Positions 15,315 to 24,578 of a stretch of DNA of 38,731 bases are shown here, in pieces. This DNA is from Candidatus Aminicenantota bacterium (GTDB taxonomy: Bacteria; Acidobacteriota; Aminicenantia; Aminicenantales; Aminicenantaceae). Positions within the stretch are counted from its first letter, which is position 1. Each line of letters starts with the position of its first letter. The position numbers and the translations under genes were made by a program. The stretch is from positions 1 to 38,731 of the forward strand of contig DAOUSP010000001.1 of NCBI GenBank assembly GCA_030627155.1, in the 5' to 3' direction. The notes beneath the pieces are model-generated. The model ran no database searches. It was given only the letters and a program-made list of their open reading frames with translations, and was not told the DNA's origin.

Positions 15315-16302
15315 CTATTTCAATAGCTTCTTCATCTCGTCATCATAGCCCGTCATCTCCCACCGGATTAGAGACATAGGAATCATCTGTATTCAAATAA
15401 TCCTGAGTCGTAAAAATCTCCTCCTCTCTGAGGAATTTACTGGCGTGATCAAGTGATTCCCTGACACTCTTCTTGTATTCCTCCTGGGATGAAACCGGCT
15501 TGAGCGGGGGGAGATTTCGGTTTCTGTTTTCCTCTAATTTCAGAAACGTTATAACACGATTGTCTTCATGTGCCACGATGTCCCGACATTGCTCCCAAGT
15601 ATAAGGAAACAGATGAACATTCTTGAGCCACCAATTGTAATTCTCCTTTCCTACTCCGGCGGGGGCTGTCATCTTGTGCTTGTTCTCTTCAAGCCATTTA
15701 GCATAGTCTTCCACAGCTTCCTGAGCTTGCGTGGCATTTGCTGCCAAATCCGTATGATACTTGGCAAGCCAATTTGCAAGTTTATGGTACTCTTCACTCT
15801 CCTCCTTTGCACTCCAAATAGCCATGATTGCAAAATCTTTTGCGCCTTCGGTCAGATTTTGCTTGGCCCGTTCGTATATCTCAGGAATAGCCTTTAGCTG
15901 TTTCCTTAATTCATCAATCTTATCCTCCGGGAGAGGTAGACTTTCAGGAATCCGAAGAGTGATGTGAATTACAGGTCCTGCTCCTCCTTGGGAAGGAAGA
16001 TAAAAACAGGGGTCTCGGGACCAGGGCCGGAGAACTCGATGCTAAAATTCCAGTCCATTCATCTCTGCACGTACGAGATGATAATCGACTTGCTCGGATA
16101 CCGGCCAGGTGTTTATATCTATGGATGCAAGACGATCTTGAAATTTTTTGAGCCCGCGTTTCTGTTCTTCCATTGCAGCGGCTGTAAAATCGGGTACTCC
16201 GTCAACAACCGCAGGTTTTATGAAATCACGAAACTCCTCAAATAAACTAACAAGGTCGGAATAATCACCATTCGATTTTTTCAGTTTATATCTTTTTTCC
16301 AT
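15315..16302 (-). pseudogene. DUF885-family secreted peptidase-like gene, broken
   Basis: The frame begins at ATG 16302 (AAGGAG 5 nt away, overlapping the upstream gene by 22 bp) with VDGVPDFTAAAMEEQ and VDYHLVRAEMNGLEF. It then meets an in-frame TAG (16042-16044) and continues in the same frame (HRVLRPWSRDPCFYL, later GVGKENYNWWLKNVHLFPYTW) to DYLNTDDSYV near 15375. There the frame shifts, and a tail LIRWEMTGYDDEMKKLLK ends at 15315. Intact relatives are, to my knowledge, about 600 residues, so the C-terminal metal-site half seems deleted and the end of the gene joined on. A nonsense codon, a frameshift and a probable internal deletion make it inactive. Confidence 0.8.
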
Positions 16303-17387
16303 CCCATCTCCTTGAAGAACTCTTCCCGGGAAGGAAATAAAAATGTAAGTATATCATACAGCTCCTGGTCGAGTACTTTGAGGTTTTCCGGTTTCAGCGG
16401 CGTGCCTTTATAGGACCGGTGAGAGCGGACGCCGTAATATATATCAAGACCAAAGGCTAGATATTCATCAGGATAATCGTCGGCAGGCAATCCATCCTGT
16501 GGACGGTAAAAGCCCCGCTTGACAGCTTCTTGTGTAGCATGTTCAAGCCGCTTCTGGACACCCGGATATGCCTCCATGATGCCTCCTCTATGGATCAGAT
16601 GGGTAATTTCCTCAACAGAGGCATCACGACGCAAGTTTCTCGGTCCGCCAAGCCGCAAATAATCAGGGATAATCTCTTCGTCCTCAAGGTCTTGAGTCTG
16701 TAAGCCAAGGCTTCGACCATGCATGTAAAAACCAATCGAGGTGTTGCGCTCCTCGAAGGTCTTAAAAATTGTCATTACTACATTCTTTTGCCCAAGGTAT
16801 TCAGAGATTCTTCCTGATCCTTTTCTGTCCTTGGAAAGCAGGGCATTGGCGACCTTCGCCGCATATTCGACCTTTTCGGGATCTACCGTCTCCGTAGCGA
16901 AAAAGCGCATTGACCCAGCTTCTATTCGCTGGGTGAAAATATCCAGTGCATTTTCTTTTTTCGGCGTTTCTTCGAGCGCAATGATGATAAGAACCTGTTC
17001 CATGAACCCGTCCTCGTTGGTAGCGCGGACTTCAGCGTAATAATGGGCCGGGTATTTGGCGGGATGCTGCTTGAGTCTAATCTCAGCAGTTGCAGCATCG
17101 ATTTCGACGATTTTTGTTGCATCAAGCTGGCCTTCTTTTAGGTAATGTCTCGGGTCCCCTCCGGGCACGGGTGGCACAAGGCTCCAGGTGATTCTTTTGG
17201 GGTTCGGGAACACCAGTTCGATCTTTCCGATAACATCGCCTATTTTTGTTTCCTTTGTCACCAAAAAACGGTCGAACTCGTCGGTAAGAATAGGTTTCTG
17301 TGCGTAGCTCACACTACAGGACAGGGATGCAAACAAAAACGAAATCACTAAAAATGTTGCTTTGCTAAATGTGTTTTTTCTTCGCAT
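16281..17387 (-). CDS. Secreted protein with a cadherin-like N-terminal domain, function unknown
   Basis: 368 residues: signal peptide 1-30, then a cadherin-like beta domain (about 38-140: VTKETKIGDVIGKIEL ... EIDAATAEIRLKQ ... YYAEVRATNEDGF), then a mostly helical domain of about 210 residues. The latter contains SVEEITHLIHRGG (Glu259, Glu260, His263, His266) and EYLAFGLDIYYGVRSH. A zinc-peptidase role is conceivable from the Glu/His cluster and the peptidase neighbours, but there is no classical HExxH. The end overlaps the start of the broken DUF885 gene by 22 bp, so the two were translated together. Confidence 0.72.
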   Translation of the reverse strand: MRRKNTFSKATFLVISFLFASLSCSVSYAQKPILTDEFDRFLVTKETKIGDVIGKIELVFPNPKRITWSLVPPVPGGDPRHYLKEGQLDATKIVEIDAATAEIRLKQHPAKYPAHYYAEVRATNEDGFMEQVLIIIALEETPKKENALDIFTQRIEAGSMRFFATETVDPEKVEYAAKVANALLSKDRKGSGRISEYLGQKNVVMTIFKTFEERNTSIGFYMHGRSLGLQTQDLEDEEIIPDYLRLGGPRNLRRDASVEEITHLIHRGGIMEAYPGVQKRLEHATQEAVKRGFYRPQDGLPADDYPDEYLAFGLDIYYGVRSHRSYKGTPLKPENLKVLDQELYDILTFLFPSREEFFKEMGWKKDIN

Positions 17388-17574
17388 AATCTACCTCTCT
17401 TTAAAATATTTGTTTCCCAATGAGCGGATGGCATCTCCTTAAATGATGGGAAAGCTATTTACAAGATTATAATAGAGATTTTCACTCACAGCAATAATTA
17501 ATTTTCACATGAAAGTTTCTTACGATAATTTATTACTTTTCCATAAAGAATATGTTAACATAAATTATTATATA

Positions 17575-17803
17575 GAAAATAGCATTCTCATTGTTTGCGG
17601 GTGGGCTTGCACATTATGAAACATGCATGTCGATATGAACCTGAGTCTTTTCAGGATCTTCATTTCCGTTCTGATCCCTGACAAAAATATTCCCAACATG
17701 TGTTTGGGATCGCAATCGGCAACAAACTGTCTGAGTTTCTCTTTGGTAGTTTCGGTAATAAATTTTCTGAGATCTTGTTCCGGTTTATTCCATAGCTCTG
17801 GTT
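17575..17803 (-). pseudogene. Remnant of an M24 peptidase paralogue with an internal deletion
   Basis: Starting right after the CocE stop, the reverse strand reads LRQFVADCDPKHMLGI, matching GEFVAERDPKRIGVN of the intact M24 gene at 19748. Within a few codons it passes, in another frame, to RDQNGNEDPEKTQVHIDMH, matching ELDPEKTQVPLDLHAAG of the same gene. These segments are over 200 residues apart in the intact protein. DNA-level similarity is visible too (GATCCTGAAAAGAC then CAGGTTC in both). An old duplicate lost its middle and drifted. Confidence 0.6.
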
Positions 17804-17808
17804 AAAAA

Positions 17809-19707
17809 CTAATCTTTTTTCTCTTGAATTATTGGCAAAATCATATGGGAAGGAAATTTTCCTGAATGATGGATTGTATTCTCAGCAATACTCCATTCAG
17901 TTTCATCATAATTATTGCCTCCGGTGTTCAGGTTTCGTTCGAACAAAGGAAAATCGCTGCTGGACACTTGCACGCGGATTCTATGTCCCTTTTTAAAGTA
18001 ATTGCTGGTAGCATCCAGATCTATCTGAATCTTATACACCCCTCCCTTTTTCATCCAGACTTTCTTTGTGAACCCTTCTCGATATCTTGCACGTAGAATC
18101 CCCTGTTGTATATTGTAAGCTGTACCATCGGGATACACATCCACAAGTTTAGCAGTGAAATCTGTATCTTTCGCTGATGAAGATACATAAAGGACAGCTG
18201 TTATTGGACCTGTTAATTCAATGCCTTCCTCTAATTCCGGTGTTGTGTAAACCAAAACATCATTACGAATTTCAACTTTAGCTTGATCAATAGCCCCAGC
18301 CGGAGTTCCATATGAGGTGCCACGCTGACCTCCTACAGAAGGGACCGGATTACCCGGATCATAGATAAACTTATCGGAAGGCTCATTCTCTGGCATCTCT
18401 GTCGATAGCCATCCATTTCCATTACGGCTATTCGCATTCCCTTCGCTATGGAGATAATATTTTGTGTATTGAGTCTCCGGCAACGGCCAAACTTCTGCTG
18501 AATGCCATTCATTACGTCCCATCACATAATACTGAACTTTAGGCATATTCGTAATTCCGTTTTCTTCTCCCTTTAACCAGTAATCAAACCACTTGAGAAA
18601 AATTTCCCTATAGTTTAGCCTTGCATCTCCTATATCACGATCACCGACAATTGTGTGTTCTGTGGCCCTCTCGAAGCTGCAATGCGTTGTGGGTGCAATA
18701 ATCACAAACTGATTGTTACGAGCAGTCTCAGAAACGGCATTTTCCCTAAAATAATTGAATTCAAAAAGAGTTTCTTCAACACTCGGGTCATACCAGGTAC
18801 TCATATGGAGCGCCGGTACATCGATTTTTTCCGTACCATCATAATATCCCATTGTATCGTGCCACCATGGATCACCAAAATCTCGTGTTACCAATTCAAC
18901 CCAATCATTGGGAGGTGCACCCGCTTTTTTCATTACGTCAACAAGCGGTAAATACCAATTCAGTTTCTCGAAATCAACTTCCGGAAAATTACTCGGACCT
19001 GGCTCAAAAAATTCACGAATCTTACTAATCTCGGAATCTGATAGACCGGGCGGCGGCTTTAAAGAATACTTACAAGCAGCCTCAAAATACCATGATATAC
19101 TTGCAGCTAAATCAAGAACACCGCCTTTAAAACCAGACCAATATCTATAACGGTCATTGGCTGCACCAATCATTGGACCACACTGCGGTATCATGCAAGT
19201 AAGATTAGGATGTCTTAGGGGAGCTTGCGCGGCTTGAACTTCTGCTGGATAAGAACAGCCATAAGTGCCGATTTTGCCATTACTCCAGGGTTGTTTAGCA
19301 AGCCAATCTACCGTGTCATAGCCGTCCTCGGCCTCATGTCCTGCCGGTGGAGAATAAATGCCTTCGGATTCATATTTTCCCCGGCAGTCTTGTATGGCAA
19401 CGACAAAGCCATGAGAAGCAAACATATAAGCTTGTTCTCTCTTTTCTCGATCTCTATAACCTTTCTTATTATAAGGGGTTCGGATGAGAATAACTGGCAG
19501 CTTTTTTTCTTTATTTTTTGGAAAATAGAGGTCAGTCGATAATCTTATTCCATCTCTCATGGGAACCATGCGGCTTTCTTCCAAACGCACTTCATATTTA
19601 AGCTCAGACACATCTTGTTGCTTTACTGTAAGTGCAGAGCTTTGCGGCACAATAAAGAAAGAAAAAAAGATCAAAAATACCATCCAAAGCTTTATTTTTT
19701 TAAACAT
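17809..19707 (-). CDS. Secreted CocE/NonD (S15 X-Pro dipeptidyl-peptidase-like) hydrolase
   Basis: 632 residues: signal peptide 1-26, alpha/beta-hydrolase domain, helical cap, and C-terminal jelly-roll (about 430-625, ending with RIRVQVSSSDFPLFERNLNTGG, typical of the family). The catalytic Ser is Ser152 in GTYGCSYPAE, with Asp307 (STWYDPSVEETL) and His342 (APTTHCSFE). The family releases X-Pro dipeptides or hydrolyses acyl esters; in this peptidase cluster a role in extracellular peptide breakdown is likely. It follows the M24 gene by 40 bp on the same strand. Confidence 0.9.
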   Translation of the reverse strand: MFKKIKLWMVFLIFFSFFIVPQSSALTVKQQDVSELKYEVRLEESRMVPMRDGIRLSTDLYFPKNKEKKLPVILIRTPYNKKGYRDREKREQAYMFASHGFVVAIQDCRGKYESEGIYSPPAGHEAEDGYDTVDWLAKQPWSNGKIGTYGCSYPAEVQAAQAPLRHPNLTCMIPQCGPMIGAANDRYRYWSGFKGGVLDLAASISWYFEAACKYSLKPPPGLSDSEISKIREFFEPGPSNFPEVDFEKLNWYLPLVDVMKKAGAPPNDWVELVTRDFGDPWWHDTMGYYDGTEKIDVPALHMSTWYDPSVEETLFEFNYFRENAVSETARNNQFVIIAPTTHCSFERATEHTIVGDRDIGDARLNYREIFLKWFDYWLKGEENGITNMPKVQYYVMGRNEWHSAEVWPLPETQYTKYYLHSEGNANSRNGNGWLSTEMPENEPSDKFIYDPGNPVPSVGGQRGTSYGTPAGAIDQAKVEIRNDVLVYTTPELEEGIELTGPITAVLYVSSSAKDTDFTAKLVDVYPDGTAYNIQQGILRARYREGFTKKVWMKKGGVYKIQIDLDATSNYFKKGHRIRVQVSSSDFPLFERNLNTGGNNYDETEWSIAENTIHHSGKFPSHMILPIIQEKKD

Positions 19708-19747
19708 TTTTATTCCTCCTTGTTTTAACTGTACGATTTGCGAATCT

Positions 19748-21142
19748 TTATTTAATTATACGAATCTCCTGGGGCGGTGGATAGAAATACTCGACTCCAC
19801 GTTCAGTGACAATCGCACCGTCATGTAATTGTATAGATAAATATTTCCCTTCACCCCATTCAGGCATCGGCACATAGACCCAGTATTCAAAGTAGAAGTG
19901 GTGATTAAGGGGAAGTATCATATCCCGTTGCCAATCCGGACCTAAAGGACCGATCCTGGGGGCATAAATTCCTGCTCCTGCGGCATGTAAGTCGAGAGGA
20001 ACCTGGGTCTTTTCAGGATCCAGTTCTTTGTTATATATTTGTCTATTTACATAAATAAACCCAGCTTCTTCAATTTTTCGTTTGAGGATTTCAAATGTTT
20101 CACCAGCGGTACGCCCCACTTTGATGTTGTCTTCTAAAATTTCACGGACTTTCATTACATCTGCCCAGGCTTTTTTGATCTTTGGAGGCAGTTCGGTCTC
20201 TCCTTCACGAAGCACATAGCCGTATTCAAACGTGACCTCATAGAAGTTCCCGAACTTCCACTCGGGATGCATATGGCCGCCGCTTTGTCGACCACCTGCC
20301 AGACAAATCAGGTCGCCTCTCTGGAACACATAGTCACCTCTTCTTCTATTTCCGTTCTTATCCACTACAGAACGACTACTTTCAAGATCGCTGAATTTGG
20401 TTACTCCTGGCGCGATTTTATCAAAATCTCTCACTAAAGATTCTGCGATCATTTTACGCATTTTCTTAAATAGTACAATTTCGCTCTTCACTGGTCTCGA
20501 CAAGTAATCTGTTATAAGATATTCAGCAGAGACTATTCTCTTCGCATATTTATCACCGAGAGCTTTGACCAATAGGTTGTAGTCAGTATGCGAAATGCCG
20601 TCGGATCGTAACCTTGGAATCTCATACTCCACGGGAGATCCCAGCTTTTCCAGGTAATTTACACCGATACGTTTGGGGTCGCGTTCAGCAACAAATTCTC
20701 CGATGCCCTCAAATCGGTAATCCAATTCTGTTTTTGGGCCTCCCGGCCATTCGGCCCCTACCGTTTTATAGAATTCTCCTAAAGGAATCCTGGATTCTGG
20801 TTTAGCAATTATATCGTAGGCTCCGCATTCTCGAACCAAATCCGAACTGTAATCGAAAACCACCCGTTCGATCCTGTCACCGCCGCGGTCAGTGAAGATG
20901 AAAATCCCGGAGTTACTTCCCAAGTTACATGCAATGGGATCAGTATTTCCTTCTCTCATGACTTGAATCCACATGTCGATATTGTTCTCCCGCATGACTT
21001 GAGGCAGGATGAGGTCAAACTTGTCCCGGCGAATCTGATTCATCAAGTCCTCTGTAGCATCTGGTTCTTGATCCTGGGCATGGAAACCCTTGACAAGGAT
21101 GAGGATAGAAAATAACATCAGAAAAACCCGAAATTTTTTCAT
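19748..21142 (-). CDS. Secreted M24 (aminopeptidase P/creatinase-fold) protein with altered metal site
   Basis: 464 residues from the ATG at 21142, preferred over 21160 because GAGGAGG is about 7 nt upstream and a clean signal peptide follows (MKKFRVFLMLFSILILV). The N-terminal creatinase domain (about 40-200) precedes the pita-bread domain. Of the five M24 metal ligands, the two Asp are not evident: the D-x-G segment reads LICLAGGRQSGGHMHPEWKFGN. His (DLHAAGAG) and Glu (FYFEYWVYVP) are kept, and the last Glu is His (QLHDGAIVTERG). The activity may be lost or use another metal. It lies between the propeller protein and CocE in one leftward run. Confidence 0.85.
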   Translation of the reverse strand: MKKFRVFLMLFSILILVKGFHAQDQEPDATEDLMNQIRRDKFDLILPQVMRENNIDMWIQVMREGNTDPIACNLGSNSGIFIFTDRGGDRIERVVFDYSSDLVRECGAYDIIAKPESRIPLGEFYKTVGAEWPGGPKTELDYRFEGIGEFVAERDPKRIGVNYLEKLGSPVEYEIPRLRSDGISHTDYNLLVKALGDKYAKRIVSAEYLITDYLSRPVKSEIVLFKKMRKMIAESLVRDFDKIAPGVTKFSDLESSRSVVDKNGNRRRGDYVFQRGDLICLAGGRQSGGHMHPEWKFGNFYEVTFEYGYVLREGETELPPKIKKAWADVMKVREILEDNIKVGRTAGETFEILKRKIEEAGFIYVNRQIYNKELDPEKTQVPLDLHAAGAGIYAPRIGPLGPDWQRDMILPLNHHFYFEYWVYVPMPEWGEGKYLSIQLHDGAIVTERGVEYFYPPPQEIRIIK

Positions 21143-21181
21143 TAATATGCCTCCTCTCATTTAATTGATATCATTATTGGG

Positions 21182-23890
21182 TCATTGTTGATCCTTTATC
21201 CAATAATCCTTCAAAACCAAAACTTTCTTCTTCAAGATTTCGTCACCAGCAGTAAGCATAATCGTATATATCCCTGGCCGTACACGTGTATATTTGTAAT
21301 TGGGATCTGTCTCCCAATTATGGATGTGACGCCTGGTCATAAGAGATTGTCCGTTGATTCCAACCTCTGTATTTTCGCTCCCATACCATTCTAGTTGGTC
21401 ATAGTAATCGAAATATTCCTGGCCCCATTCTGCCTCTGAATCATAGGGAATTCCTCTCGTTTCTTTAAACATTTCTTTTTCTTCTGCGGTCCGCTTTCTT
21501 TTCCATGTAAATGGCCAAATAACACGGTTCAAACCAGGATTATTAGGACCAATTATTTCCTGTAGTATTCTGGCTCCATCATAGACTGTAATTTTAACAT
21601 CACCCTTAACCTTATTTTTCAAATAATAATTGACGACAACTCCCCGTGGCTCATTTTCACCAGCAAAATTTTGAGCACTTCGTGTATACTGACTGATTAT
21701 TTTCCACTGAACCCGTGGTTCAATATCAAAAAGATGGACATTTTTGGTTAAAACTTCAGTATTTAATTCTTGAAGGGGAGAGATATCGGTAATATAAAAC
21801 CCTCTTCCATGCGTTCCAACCACGAGATCGTTTTCACGAGGGTGTATAACCAAATCATAAATAGGAATTGTAGGCATATTGTTCTTCATCTTGGTCCAGT
21901 TTTGGCCTCCATCGATGGTGACATAAACAGCCCGATCAGTCCCGACAAAAAGTAAATTTGGATTCTTATGATCTTCGCGAATGACATTGATTGGTTCCTC
22001 AGGCAGATTATTGGCTATCGAGTTCCAGCTTTCACCAAAATCATTTGTTTTATAGACAAAAGGCCTAAAATCATCACTCCTTAATCCTGATAAAGTAACA
22101 TAAGCAGTTTCAGCATAATGATGAGATGTGATAACCCTGGTTACCCAGTATCCAGGATTATCTGCAATACGCTCATTCAACTTTTTCCAATTAGCACCGC
22201 TATCTTTGCTGATCCAGAGATTTCCATCATCCGTGCCCGCCCAGAGTATACCTTGTTTAACAGGAGATTCAGCTATAGTGGTGATAGTTCCTACTTCTCT
22301 ACGTGGTCGATGCTTCCGTTCTGTGTTGGACAAATCAGGACTTATTTCCTGCCAGCATTCGCCCCGATGCATGGACCGAAGAAGGACATTAGCCCCGTGA
22401 TAAATGACTTTGCTGTTATGAGGTGAAATAAGGATAGGAGCGTTGAAATTAAAGCGGATATTGGAGTTACCACGGTATCTAAGTCTCTTTTTAGTTCCCT
22501 CTTTTTGATCAAATCTGACAATACCACCATTTTGGGTTTCAACGTAGAGCCAACGGCTGTCGCTCGGATCTGCCTGGCAGGATAACCCATCAGCGGTCCC
22601 CACGTGAGACCAGTCCTCAAATCGTATAGGAACATACCCCTTATTGGTGCTCGGACCCTTCCACGTTCCAAAATCTTGCATACCGCCATAGACATTATAA
22701 GGATACTCCATATCAACGCAGATTGCATATAACTGTGCTAATGGCAGTTCATCAGCATGATACCAGTGAAGGCCATCATCATGGGTCATGGCAAATCCAT
22801 AATCATAGCCTGCCAGTATGTTGTTACTGTCTTCAGGGTTGATCCATAATGCATGCCAATCACCACCCCAACGCCAAGCTCTGTCCCATGTTTTACCTCC
22901 ATCTGTAGATTTGTCCATTTGAGCTTGAAAATTGTAAATAATTTCAGGATTATTAGGATCAATCCTTATCTGACCAAAGAATGATCCTCCGCGAATAGCC
23001 TGACCAACCCTTTGCCAGGATTCTCCGCCATCCTCAATCCGGTATATTCCTATACTACGCTTGGGTTCAACAATTGTTGCATACAGGATTTGTGGATTTC
23101 TGAGGTAGATGTCGATACCAATTCTGCCAAGCTTTCCTTCAGGAAGTCCATTGGTAAGCTTTTTCCAGGATTTGCCAGCATCTGAGGATTTGTAGATACC
23201 GCTTCCTTCCCCTTCCTGCCTGTCCCACATAGCTGCATAAAGTATATCTGGGTTAGCAGGATCCATTGCCAGGTCGACTGCTCCGACATATTTACAGTTA
23301 TCCATAACTTCAAGAGATTTTATCCAGGTCTTTCCACCGTTAGTGGTTTTATATACTCCTCTTTCAGTGTTATCGGAAAATCCATGCCCCAAGGCCGCCA
23401 CATAGACAATATCTGGATTTTCAGGATGAATCCTTATTCGTCCGATATAGCGAGAATCTTTTAATCCCATATGTGCCCAGGTTTTTCCTCCATCTGTGGA
23501 TTTATATGCTCCATCTCCATACAATTCGGCAACGTTGGCTTCACCCGTTCCAACCCAGACGATATCAGGGTCAGACCATGACACTTCAACATCACCTGGA
23601 GCAATTGAATTTTCATTATCGAAAATTGGTTCAAATGAGTTGCCATAATTCACAGTTTTCCAGAGCCCACCTGTAGCAGCAACATAAAAGGTATAGGGCT
23701 GCTTTTTCCAATCAGGCACAGCAATATCGATAATTCTCCCTCCCTGTCTCGTAGGCCCAATCGACCGATAATTGAAAAGCTTCAAAAAATCCTCAGAAAA
23801 TTCTTGTCCGAACGCATCTGGAATAGAAAATAAAATAAAAAAAAGAAAAACAATAAGCAAACTACAAAATGGTTTAAATTTTCTCTTCAT
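21182..23890 (-). CDS. Secreted BNR/VPS10-type beta-propeller protein (glycosidase-like or peptide-binding)
   Basis: 902 residues with signal peptide 1-28. It carries many BNR Asp-box repeats of the S/N-x-D-G-G-x-T/S-W form: STDGGKTW, TTNGGKTW, SSDAGKSW, IEDGGESW, SKDSGANW, TIDGGQNW. The start FNYRSIGPTRQGGRIIDIAV is the typical opening of the sortilin/VPS10-like propellers common in Acidobacteria and Bacteroidetes. A C-terminal beta domain (about 740-900) follows. No glycosidase catalytic set is evident. First gene of the leftward secreted-protein run; ribosome binding site AAGGGG. Confidence 0.88.
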   Translation of the reverse strand: MKRKFKPFCSLLIVFLFFILFSIPDAFGQEFSEDFLKLFNYRSIGPTRQGGRIIDIAVPDWKKQPYTFYVAATGGLWKTVNYGNSFEPIFDNENSIAPGDVEVSWSDPDIVWVGTGEANVAELYGDGAYKSTDGGKTWAHMGLKDSRYIGRIRIHPENPDIVYVAALGHGFSDNTERGVYKTTNGGKTWIKSLEVMDNCKYVGAVDLAMDPANPDILYAAMWDRQEGEGSGIYKSSDAGKSWKKLTNGLPEGKLGRIGIDIYLRNPQILYATIVEPKRSIGIYRIEDGGESWQRVGQAIRGGSFFGQIRIDPNNPEIIYNFQAQMDKSTDGGKTWDRAWRWGGDWHALWINPEDSNNILAGYDYGFAMTHDDGLHWYHADELPLAQLYAICVDMEYPYNVYGGMQDFGTWKGPSTNKGYVPIRFEDWSHVGTADGLSCQADPSDSRWLYVETQNGGIVRFDQKEGTKKRLRYRGNSNIRFNFNAPILISPHNSKVIYHGANVLLRSMHRGECWQEISPDLSNTERKHRPRREVGTITTIAESPVKQGILWAGTDDGNLWISKDSGANWKKLNERIADNPGYWVTRVITSHHYAETAYVTLSGLRSDDFRPFVYKTNDFGESWNSIANNLPEEPINVIREDHKNPNLLFVGTDRAVYVTIDGGQNWTKMKNNMPTIPIYDLVIHPRENDLVVGTHGRGFYITDISPLQELNTEVLTKNVHLFDIEPRVQWKIISQYTRSAQNFAGENEPRGVVVNYYLKNKVKGDVKITVYDGARILQEIIGPNNPGLNRVIWPFTWKRKRTAEEKEMFKETRGIPYDSEAEWGQEYFDYYDQLEWYGSENTEVGINGQSLMTRRHIHNWETDPNYKYTRVRPGIYTIMLTAGDEILKKKVLVLKDYWIKDQQ

Positions 23891-23914
23891 GGTTTTACCC
23901 CTTCATAAAAAATG

Positions 23915-24055
23915 TTATTTAATCACATACCATTTAATCTGGCGTCCTCCTAAATATTCGATACCTATTTCTGTAAAGGCAACGGTTTGTTCGAGCACAA
24001 TCCGGACATCCTGACCGCTCCACTCATAAACTGCAGATCTATTATCCAATTCCAT
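23915..24055 (-). pseudogene. C-terminal remnant of another M24 peptidase
   Basis: A 46-codon frame from ATG 24055 reads WSGQDVRIVLEQTVAFTEIG then IEYLGGRQIKWYVIK and stop. It resembles the last strands of M24 pita-bread domains (VRxxLEx..FTExGIExLxGRQ) and aligns with the tail of the 19748 gene (LSIQLHDGAIVTERGVEYF). Everything upstream of this tail is missing. It lies just before the propeller gene on the same strand. Confidence 0.6.
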
Positions 24056-24118
24056 TATATAAAAATGTTTTTTTATTTATACTTAATGCTTGTATTTTGT
24101 CTATTTTTTCTCATCTAA

Positions 24119-24334
24119 CCTTCTTATATTTTCACAGAAATAAGCAAAAGGTTTATTTATCAAAATATTATCACGTTTTTCTCTTTTTTTCCACAAATTT
24201 TTCAATATTCTTTGAATAAGTGGGATATCTTACCAATCGTAATTCTCGGATTATTCATCTTAACAAGATTCTTTTGTCGATTTTTCTGCCCTGTGGGAGT
24301 AGTAGGCTCAACTAAAAAAGAAAACCCATTCTAA
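24119..24334 (+). pseudogene. Remnant of a NapH-like 4Fe-4S membrane protein
   Basis: On the plus strand an open frame with no start codon ends with KWDILPIVILGLFI, LTRFFCRFFCPVGVVGS and a stop at 24332-24334. The CRxxCPxG motif directly after a hydrophobic helix is the hallmark of NapH/polyferredoxin-type iron-sulfur membrane proteins. The rest of the gene, including the C-terminal CxxCxxCxxxCP clusters, is absent. Confidence 0.45.
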
Positions 24335-24578
24335 GCAGGCCTACAGGCAGCTTCACTCCTTTAGCCCAAAACAACACTCTTCTCATCTTAAATGTTAAAT
24401 TGGGAAATTGTTATCGGCCATTTTTTTCATTGTCTTTATCTCCACTTTCGTAGATGGGATTTTACAGGTACTGAAAATTCGGGACATGACTTTAATTCGA
24501 AGAATTAAGGATCGTATCCCAGTTATTTTCAAAAATCTTAGTTGTTTTCCCAGGTTGTATCTCGATATTTGACTCAGA

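Noticed and set aside
16042..16044. In-frame TAG read as pyrrolysine
   Set aside because: No pyl genes or PYL-type context; the same gene also has a frameshift and apparent deletion, so nonsense mutation is simpler.
21182..23890. BNR protein as a true sialidase
   Set aside because: Asp boxes are present, but no arginine triad or catalytic Tyr/Glu pair could be recognised; propeller binding role preferred.
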